From Comamonadaceae bacterium (GTDB lineage Bacteria > Pseudomonadota > Gammaproteobacteria > Burkholderiales > Burkholderiaceae_C): 7,758 bases of DNA. The translations under genes and the position numbers were made by a program. Shown here piece after piece: positions 1 to 6,002 of the stretch; positions within the stretch are counted from its first letter, which is position 1, and each line of letters begins with the position of its first letter. The notes beneath the pieces are model-generated. The model worked only from the letters and a program-made list of their open reading frames with translations. It was not told where the DNA came from and ran no database searches. Where the stretch lies: assembly GCA_947374105.1 (NCBI GenBank), contig CANCAO010000062.1, positions 1 through 7,758 of the forward strand, read 5' to 3'.

Positions 1-1242
1 CGCTCTGAGTTGCCCGGTAACCCATTTGCAGGCGAAGTAGTCCGAGACCGTATTGTTAAAAAATTTCCCCTGCCCATGGCTATTTCCATAATCGAAGCGG
101 AGTTGTCGCCGCAAGGTCAGTACCCGCAGTATTCGCAGCAGCTCGAAGCCGTGGCAAGCGACATATTTCGGATGCCCAATGTGGAAATCGCCTCCCACAG
201 CTACACACACCCCTTCAACTGGGAAAAAGCCCAAGCGGGGGGAGAGATTGGGCCAGGTTATCACCTCAAAATTCCAAGCTATGCTTTTAGCCTGCAACGT
301 GAAATTGAAGGCTCCATTCGTTATATCGAAACACGTCTGGCCCCTGCGGGGAAAAAGGTTGGCCTGTTTTTGTGGACGGGCAACACTGTTGCGGGGCGGA
401 ACGCCATTGCGCTAACGAAGAAACAGGGTGTACTAAACATGAATGGTGGCGATACCGTGGCCACCTTGTCACGCCCCACAGTAACCGAAGTGGAGGGCCT
501 AGGCATGTATTTTGGAGACCAGTTCCAAGTCTTTGCGCCCAATCAAAACGAGAACGTTTACACCAACAACTGGACTGGGCCATTTTCGGGTTTTGAGCGG
601 GTCATTGAAACCTACGAATTCACAGAAAGTCCGCGCCGCCTCAAGCCCATCAACATTTACTTTCACACCTACATCGCCACTAAATTGGCAGGTCTGCGAT
701 CTCTTGAGAAGGTGTTTGACTACGCGCTCAAGCAAGAGACAACGCCTATTTTTGCATCTGACTATGCCAAGAAGGTCGAGTCATTTTTGCATGTGGCAGT
801 GGCGCGCACGGCCACCGGTTGGCGTGTGCGTGGTGCGGGTAATCTGCACACGGTGCGGGCACCCCTTGCGCTAGGCGTGCCTGATCTGACTCTGAGCGAA
901 TCCGTGGCCGGCTTCAAGCCGAACCCACAAAACATTTACATCCATTTAGCAGGGCCGTCTGCCGATCTGGTGTTCACCCCGCAAGCCACCAACACCGTGC
1001 GCCTGGACTCTGCCAATGCCACGCTGGAATCGGTTGCGCGCAGCGCCAGCGCGTCCACCACGACTTACCGCTGGGACTTGGCGGGACAGGTGCCTTTGCA
1101 ATTCACCTTGGCCCATGCCGGACGTTGTCGTGTCTTGGTTGCGGGACGCGAGTTAACGTCCAGCCGCAATCAGGCTGAATTTTCACACTACCAATTGAGT
1201 GCCCATGCTGCCCGACCGCTCGAAGCGATATGCCGGAATTGA
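1..1242 (+). CDS. pelA: PelA, Pel polysaccharide deacetylase (C-terminal part; 5' end outside window)
   Basis: The reading frame is open from base 1, so this is the 3' part (413 codons) of a larger gene; the TTG at base 10 is not a real start. PelA is a periplasmic bifunctional enzyme with an N-terminal glycoside hydrolase (GH166) and a C-terminal polysaccharide deacetylase (CE18) that partially deacetylates the GalNAc-rich Pel polymer. Counting codons from base 1, the metal-binding motif HSYTH lies at 66-70 (His 66 and His 70), followed by the WTGN segment near 125, YFHTY near 220-224 and an FASDY segment near 252. The last ~150 residues form a beta-rich, jelly-roll-like domain. In P. aeruginosa PelA (about 948 residues) the Asp-containing motif lies around 528-530 and the His pair at 600/604, so the window begins only a few residues after the catalytic Asp motif, and the remaining length fits. 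The stop overlaps the next gene. The hydrolase half cannot be assessed here. Confidence 0.95.
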   Translation, partial: RSELPGNPFAGEVVRDRIVKKFPLPMAISIIEAELSPQGQYPQYSQQLEAVASDIFRMPNVEIASHSYTHPFNWEKAQAGGEIGPGYHLKIPSYAFSLQREIEGSIRYIETRLAPAGKKVGLFLWTGNTVAGRNAIALTKKQGVLNMNGGDTVATLSRPTVTEVEGLGMYFGDQFQVFAPNQNENVYTNNWTGPFSGFERVIETYEFTESPRRLKPINIYFHTYIATKLAGLRSLEKVFDYALKQETTPIFASDYAKKVESFLHVAVARTATGWRVRGAGNLHTVRAPLALGVPDLTLSESVAGFKPNPQNIYIHLAGPSADLVFTPQATNTVRLDSANATLESVARSASASTTTYRWDLAGQVPLQFTLAHAGRCRVLVAGRELTSSRNQAEFSHYQLSAHAARPLEAICRN

Positions 1243-2110
1243 CCAGCGGCCCGTCAGGCTTGTGCTGGCCACTCACTGGCAGCTCGTCTTGATCGCGGTC
1301 ATCATGGTCGGCTTGCTGCGCGTTATTTTCCCGCACAAAGCTTTGGTGGAGAAGCTCTACCATCAGGATCAACTGGACGAGCTGACCCTGTCCTATATCG
1401 AGAATTTGTATCGGGCAGAGCCCACTAATTTTGATCTGACTATTTTGCTGGCCAGGGCCAGGCCAAACCAATCCCTATCGGAACAAGAACAATTGTTGAA
1501 AACGGTGTTGTCGTCGGGCAATGTCCGTCAACGGGGTGAGGCGCGTTTGCTCTTGTTGGAGTCTTATGAGAAAACTATCGAAACGGCCCATTCAGAAGCA
1601 GAAGCCGCCCACTGGACGGGTCAACTCATCGCTCTACTACAGGCGACTCGGAGCGATGACGTTTCACCCGAGCTCGCCGGCATCTTTGCTGCCACCGCAT
1701 TTCGCTTGGAGCGCACGGACTTAGGGGTGTATTTTCTGGGTCAAATCAGTGCGGGGCATCCGGTAACAGCATTGGTGGACTACGCCAAAGAAGCCTTGGG
1801 ATTAGGCCGTTATGTTCTGGCGGCGGAATACTATTTGCTCGCCCGAAACCACACGCAGAACCTGGACGATGCCCGCAGCTACTACCAAAAAGGGATTGAG
1901 GCCTTGATGGCCTCCAGCCGCTTCCAGCTGGCTATGCAAGAGGCTCAAAGAGAGTTGGGCGACTTGGCCAATGATCCATCCACCCTGCGTTTTCTCGCTC
2001 ATGCCGCCTTGGCGGCGGGTGAGCCTAAACAGGCGGCACTCTATGCCCAGCGTCTGGTCTTCATGGACGCAGGCATTCGCGCGCCCACTGCTGTGCATAC
2101 CGCCCGATGA
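1205..2110 (+). CDS. pelB: PelB N-terminal module: inner-membrane-anchored TPR protein (split PelB, part 1)
   Basis: This protein of about 301 residues has one uncleaved hydrophobic segment (about residues 25-42, counted from the ATG) after a basic N-terminus, then alpha-helical TPR-like repeats to the end. The segment just after the membrane helix (FPHKALVEKL, then LTLSYIENLYRAEPTNFDLTILLARA) is the pattern I associate with the start of PelB. In P. aeruginosa PelB is a single protein of about 1193 residues with an N-terminal membrane helix, many periplasmic TPRs and a C-terminal outer-membrane barrel; here the polypeptide ends inside the TPR part. It probably sits in the inner membrane with its TPRs in the periplasm, where PelB TPRs are known to bind PelA. 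I chose ATG 1205 over GTG 1199 because ATG is stronger and a weak GAG (1197-1199) precedes it; both starts overlap the end of pelA. The stop overlaps the next start as ATGA, so translation is probably coupled. Assignment as a PelB piece is by context and pattern, without alignment. Confidence 0.83.
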   Translation: MLPDRSKRYAGIDQRPVRLVLATHWQLVLIAVIMVGLLRVIFPHKALVEKLYHQDQLDELTLSYIENLYRAEPTNFDLTILLARARPNQSLSEQEQLLKTVLSSGNVRQRGEARLLLLESYEKTIETAHSEAEAAHWTGQLIALLQATRSDDVSPELAGIFAATAFRLERTDLGVYFLGQISAGHPVTALVDYAKEALGLGRYVLAAEYYLLARNHTQNLDDARSYYQKGIEALMASSRFQLAMQEAQRELGDLANDPSTLRFLAHAALAAGEPKQAALYAQRLVFMDAGIRAPTAVHTAR

Positions 2111-5100
2111 ATCGCTTGCTGCAACGTTTGTGGATGCTGACGGGCCTTTGGGTTGTAGCCTGTGGCGCACAGGCCGCCGAGGCCCCGGTGCCAGGTCAAG
2201 ACTACTATTCGTGGCAAATCGTCAGTGGTAGCCCCAAAGGTTTAGAAAAAATCTATCGCCAGTACAACGAATTGCCCTATGTGCGGATTGAGCGCAGAGG
2301 TGCTTTGTATGTTTTACGTGTTGGGTTTTGGCCCAGCAGTCAGGCCGCACGCGACGCCTTGGCACAGCGGCTTGGTCAAGGTGCCCTAATTCGGATCGCA
2401 GCTTACCGGCCCGATGCCATTGTGCTGCGCAATTGGGAAACATCCCCCGGCGAAATCGGCATGTCCAAGCTTTCCAAAACGGCTTTAGAAGACAATACCG
2501 TCGAATCAAACGCGCGAGACCTACCGCAGCGACCAGTGAAGCCCACACCTGCAACGCTCACAACCCTCGCCACCGAACAAATCCCCCGTCTGCAAACGCC
2601 ACAAGTGCCCATGCGCGAGGCCGGGGAACTCAAACCCTTTAATGCCGCAGACTACGCACTGGCCTTCAATGTTTTCATGGGCGCGGGCCAGACCGAGCAG
2701 GCCTTTCGTTTGGCCCAAAAAGCGGTGGACAGTGTTCCAGCAGATGCCGATTGGCGGCGCAAACTCGCTCGCCTGAGCGATTGGACGAAGCGCCCTCAAC
2801 TAGCCTGGGCGCAGTGGTCGTATTTGTTCCAGCAAGGTGACCACTCAGAAGAGGTTGTGAATGCCGTGTTGCGACTGGCCCCCATGACAGAACAACCCGA
2901 ATTGGCCATTGCCGCCTGGGAAGTGCGGGCCGCCAGGCATGACCCGACACCGGCCCAATGGGCCGACCTTTACCGCTTGTTCGACATGGCGGGGCAATCA
3001 GAGCAAGGCTCCTTGTACTTCGAGCGGCAATACCGAAGCAAAGGTGACCCCAAATTCCTAGAGCAGGCTGCGCAAATGGCCGTCAACGCTGGCAATGATG
3101 AGCGAGGCGTTCGCCTGTACACAGAACGCGCAAAACGCCAACCTTTTTCTATGGATGCAACGCTGCACGCCGTGGTAACCCTGATACGACGTGACCGCAT
3201 GCGTGAAGCTTATGCACTGATGCAGACCGTGAGTCACGAGGTTCGTTCTGACGCTGAAGAGTTTTGGCGCATGCTGGGCAACGTGGCGTGGGAGTTGCAA
3301 GAATCCGAAGGGGCCGAAAAAGCCTATCAAAACTTTGCCCGCAACCCACAGGCCACGGCGGGAGATTGGTCGCGCCTGATTTACCTGGTGCGCCAACGTC
3401 ATCCCAAGCAAGGGGCCGACTTGGCGCTGGAAGCCTATCGCCGTTATGGCAATGCCGACAACCTGATGCTGGCGTTGGGTGTTTACGCGCAAGCGAGAGA
3501 CTTGGCGGGGCAGGCCCGGATCTTCAAACAGATCACCCCCTCTGACCTCGTGCTGCTGGAAGCGAACGTTGAATTTCTGGTAATCCGCGGCCAGTTCTAT
3601 CAAAATCAGTCTGAAATGGAAAAAGCATGGCTGGATTTCCGCCGTGCATTGACAAAGAATCCTGACGATAGCCAAATTGCCGTGCCTGCTCTGTGGTTCT
3701 TGATTGATACGGGCCGACTGAAGGAGCTGGAAGTGATGCTGCGCACGCTCACACCGCAAGCACACAACGACAACGCCTATTGGCTTTCCTTTGCTGCGGG
3801 CTACCATGCCATGGATCGCTTCCGAGAAGCCTTGGTGTGGTATCGCAAGGAGGTCCAGCGCAGGCCCGATGACAACCTCCTATTGCTCAGTTACGCCGAT
3901 GCACTATCACGGGTAAACCAGGTCGGCATGGCCGAGCGTGTGCGCCGCCATGCTTGGTTCAAGCTGCAAGCCAAGTACCCCGACCCCAAGCTTCAAGCCC
4001 CGCTGGACGACCAGCCCGAGCTGCTGACCCTGGCACGGTTAGCCATTCTCAACACACCTGGTGATCCGGGACAAGCCCTCATTCGGCAGGTGGTCGAGCA
4101 GCTACGCGGTTTGTCTGAGGAGCAAACGCAGACCCGACAAACCCGAGACTTGATTTTGGGCTGGGCTATTTCTAAAGAGCAGTTTCAAAATGCACGCAGC
4201 TGGATGTGGCTGAACTACGCCCGACAAGCGGGCAAAGACCAAGCCGCTCCGCTGTGGGGAGAAAGCCAAACGGCCCTCCAGTTGAATGAAACACAAACCA
4301 TGGACAGCTTGCTGCTACAGCAAGCTGAGCGTCTGCCGGTTTACAACCGCTACGACACAGCCTATGCCCTAGAGCACTGGCCACAGGCGCTTAACGTCGC
4401 CTTTGAAGGTATGCAAAACAACGAGGTCGACGAACCACTGCACGACCGTTACCGTCAGCACACGCCTCTGCACGCGCACTACATGCAAATGCGCATTGCC
4501 AATGAAGCTTACGGCACCCTCAATGTGGACAGCCTACAAATGGAAGCCCGCTTGGTGCTGGAGCCTAAATGGCATGTGATGCTGGGCTGGACTCAAAGCC
4601 TTCAATCCAGTTCAGACCTATCGACCGCACCCTTCGTGCCCGGAGGCGAGCAGCTCAGCAGCCTAGGCCTGCGTTGGCTAGGCGGCCACGGGGAAACGAC
4701 TGCCAGCGTCTTTCAACGCAATGAGGTGGCGAGCAACCTGGGTCTCAAGTTAGCGCAAACCTGGCGTTCGAGTCAACGCTTGGTATTCGACGGCAGTGTG
4801 GGTCTGCGCGTGGACTCCACTGACAGTCTGCCTTTGCGGGTTGGGGGTTATGAGGACCAGTTGCGCCTAGGCTTTAACTACATCATCAGCAAGCGCGAAT
4901 ACCTGCGTTATGGCACTCGGTTAGCGCAGTTTTCCACCCAGTTTGGTGACTACCTGGGCAGTGGGCAAAGCCACAGCCTGGAACTGGGCTACCGTATCCG
5001 CACCGAGTACCCCGACTTTCGCGTGCGCATCTTTGCTGAGCAGTACAACTACAACTACGACGGTAGCGTGGGTGCCCAGGCCTTGAACCGCTTGTCACCC

Positions 5101-5433
5101 GACGTTCTAGGGCAAATTGGCGCTGGAACCCTCGATGCCGTGAAATACTTCCTGCCCCAGGGCAGCACCAACCTGGGTGCATGTTTGGGGATGGGGGAGA
5201 ATCTGGCAGGACAAAACATTCAAGAGATTTATACACGGGCCTTGAGACCATTTTTTGATATCTGCACCACCAACAACTCGCTCAACGGTGCCGGTTACAG
5301 TGGGCTGATTGGTCTAGCGGGCGCGATCACTGGCGAAGACCACTTCTCCATTCGATTGGAACAAAGCAGCGGCGGCACAGGCAGCGGCGCTTTAAGTAAA
5401 ACCTTGGCATTACGCTACCGGCATTATTTTTAA
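2107..5433 (+). CDS. pelB: PelB outer-membrane export protein with signal peptide, SPOR-like domain, TPR array and beta-barrel (split PelB, part 2)
   Basis: This 1108-residue protein is the outer-membrane secretin-like porin of the Pel system. Order of parts: an export signal (1 to about 23; AQA/A site at 23/24, or a lipobox VVAC with Cys19); a SPOR-like fold at about 32-101; a Pro/Thr-rich, probably disordered linker at about 110-178; a TPR superhelix from about 180 to 790 (for example the repeat around FREALVWYRKEVQRRPDDN at 572-590); and a beta-barrel from about 800 to the end, with alternating strands and a terminal Phe (RHYF), the usual signal for BAM-mediated insertion. The mature region contains only two cysteines, 1026 and 1052, both in the barrel part. 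In the family, the barrel passes Pel across the outer membrane while the TPRs bind PelA and guide the polymer. The start is fixed by the ATGA overlap with the upstream TPR gene; no good Shine-Dalgarno is visible, which supports coupled reinitiation. The signal peptide and SPOR-like region are additions relative to the standard single-chain PelB. Confidence 0.92.
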   Translation: MNRLLQRLWMLTGLWVVACGAQAAEAPVPGQDYYSWQIVSGSPKGLEKIYRQYNELPYVRIERRGALYVLRVGFWPSSQAARDALAQRLGQGALIRIAAYRPDAIVLRNWETSPGEIGMSKLSKTALEDNTVESNARDLPQRPVKPTPATLTTLATEQIPRLQTPQVPMREAGELKPFNAADYALAFNVFMGAGQTEQAFRLAQKAVDSVPADADWRRKLARLSDWTKRPQLAWAQWSYLFQQGDHSEEVVNAVLRLAPMTEQPELAIAAWEVRAARHDPTPAQWADLYRLFDMAGQSEQGSLYFERQYRSKGDPKFLEQAAQMAVNAGNDERGVRLYTERAKRQPFSMDATLHAVVTLIRRDRMREAYALMQTVSHEVRSDAEEFWRMLGNVAWELQESEGAEKAYQNFARNPQATAGDWSRLIYLVRQRHPKQGADLALEAYRRYGNADNLMLALGVYAQARDLAGQARIFKQITPSDLVLLEANVEFLVIRGQFYQNQSEMEKAWLDFRRALTKNPDDSQIAVPALWFLIDTGRLKELEVMLRTLTPQAHNDNAYWLSFAAGYHAMDRFREALVWYRKEVQRRPDDNLLLLSYADALSRVNQVGMAERVRRHAWFKLQAKYPDPKLQAPLDDQPELLTLARLAILNTPGDPGQALIRQVVEQLRGLSEEQTQTRQTRDLILGWAISKEQFQNARSWMWLNYARQAGKDQAAPLWGESQTALQLNETQTMDSLLLQQAERLPVYNRYDTAYALEHWPQALNVAFEGMQNNEVDEPLHDRYRQHTPLHAHYMQMRIANEAYGTLNVDSLQMEARLVLEPKWHVMLGWTQSLQSSSDLSTAPFVPGGEQLSSLGLRWLGGHGETTASVFQRNEVASNLGLKLAQTWRSSQRLVFDGSVGLRVDSTDSLPLRVGGYEDQLRLGFNYIISKREYLRYGTRLAQFSTQFGDYLGSGQSHSLELGYRIRTEYPDFRVRIFAEQYNYNYDGSVGAQALNRLSPDVLGQIGAGTLDAVKYFLPQGSTNLGACLGMGENLAGQNIQEIYTRALRPFFDICTTNNSLNGAGYSGLIGLAGAITGEDHFSIRLEQSSGGTGSGALSKTLALRYRHYF
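2200..2409 (+). other. SPOR-like domain encoded within the second pelB gene
   Basis: Residues about 32-101 of the PelB barrel protein read as a beta-alpha-beta-beta-alpha-beta unit: strand SWQIVSG, helix PKGLEKIYRQYNEL, two strands ending in GALYVLRVGFW, helix SSQAARDALAQRL, and a last strand ALIRIAAYR. The segment LYVLRVGFWPSSQAARDAL closely resembles the second half of SPOR domains (typically an LYRVRVGPF-like strand followed by a helix rich in Ala). SPOR domains (Pfam SPOR family) bind denuded peptidoglycan glycan strands. The ligand here is not known; the assignment rests on pattern only. Confidence 0.7.
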
Positions 5434-5441
5434 GAGGATGA
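5431..5441 (+). promoter_or_regulatory. Ribosome binding site of pelC, overlapping the pelB stop
   Basis: The sequence TAAGAGGATGA matches 8 of 11 positions of the complement of the 16S rRNA 3' end (TAAGGAGGTGA). It contains the pelB TAA stop. The core AAGAGG (5432-5437) lies 6 bases before ATG 5444 but touches ATG 5438, so 5444 is the better pelC start. This is the strongest Shine-Dalgarno seen among the junctions of this window. Confidence 0.7.
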
Positions 5442-5443
5442 CC

Positions 5444-5989
5444 ATGAAATTAAAAACCGCACTTCTGTTGTTAACGGCGGCACTGTCCGTCGCAGCCTGC
5501 ACCACGATGAGTTCGGTCGCTCCCGGTGCGAGTTTTGAACCCGGAGCCAAATGGGCCATGCTGCCCATGGTGAACCAAACCGACACGCCGCAGGCGGGCC
5601 TCTCGGCCGAAGCTATTGCCGAGCATGGCCTGCGCCTGCGTGGCCTGCGCGACATCGCACGCTACCCCGTGGCTTTGTCGCGTGACAGCTTGTTTGAACC
5701 CTCGGAGCGACGCGTATCTGAAGAAGCCCAGAAATGGGCACGCGAACAAGGCATCCGATACGGCTTGACGGGCGTGGTGCAGGAGTGGCGTTACAAGGTT
5801 GGTATCGATGGCGAGCCCGCGGTGGGCGTGACCCTCCAAGTCCTGGATCTGAGCACGGGTCAAATTGTGTGGAGCGCCTCTGGAGCCAAGAGCGGTTGGA
5901 GCCGTGAAGCTTTGTCGGGCGTAGCTCACAAATTGCTCTATCAGTTGATGGACACCTTCCCCATGCAGGTCGCGCAAGACAAGCGCTGA
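5444..5989 (+). CDS. pelC: PelC, outer-membrane lipoprotein of the Pel export complex
   Basis: A 181-residue lipoprotein (family members are about 170-180). The start at 5444 gives a short basic N-terminus, a hydrophobic core and the lipobox VAAC with lipidated Cys19; the next residue is Thr rather than Asp, so Lol sorting to the outer membrane is expected. In P. aeruginosa, PelC forms a dodecameric ring on the periplasmic face of the outer membrane beneath the PelB barrel, with a charged funnel that is thought to guide the cationic polymer, and a C-terminal-side Trp that inserts in the membrane. Here Trp152 in the segment GAKSGWSREAL is the likely counterpart. The block WRYKVGIDGEPAVGVTLQV is another PelC-like signature. 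The gene follows pelB by 10 bases and precedes pelD by 13. An alternative ATG at 5438 adds only two residues. Confidence 0.93.
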   Translation: MKLKTALLLLTAALSVAACTTMSSVAPGASFEPGAKWAMLPMVNQTDTPQAGLSAEAIAEHGLRLRGLRDIARYPVALSRDSLFEPSERRVSEEAQKWAREQGIRYGLTGVVQEWRYKVGIDGEPAVGVTLQVLDLSTGQIVWSASGAKSGWSREALSGVAHKLLYQLMDTFPMQVAQDKR

Positions 5990-6002
5990 ACAACACGTCC
6001 GG

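Noticed and set aside
512..874. Plus-strand open frame of 120 codons inside pelA
   Set aside because: Out-of-frame shadow of the deacetylase domain; Ser/Thr/Pro/Arg-rich translation without a known pattern.
10..1242. TTG at base 10 as the real start of a short deacetylase gene
   Set aside because: The frame is open to the window edge, and the sequence before and after base 10 continues the middle of PelA; the catalytic Asp motif must lie just upstream.
2090..2120. Split of PelB as a sequencing frameshift
   Set aside because: The downstream frame begins with a start codon in an exact ATGA overlap, a proper signal peptide and an extra domain. A simple frameshift would not create these.
3058..3807. 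Long minus-strand open frame (about 249 codons) inside pelB
   Set aside because: It lies wholly antisense to a clear TPR-coding region with consistent protein features; its translation has no recognisable domain and it is explained by codon bias of the + strand gene.
5990..6002. Terminator or promoter between pelC and pelD
   Set aside because: The gap is only 13 bases, without a hairpin or T-run; the genes are in one transcript.
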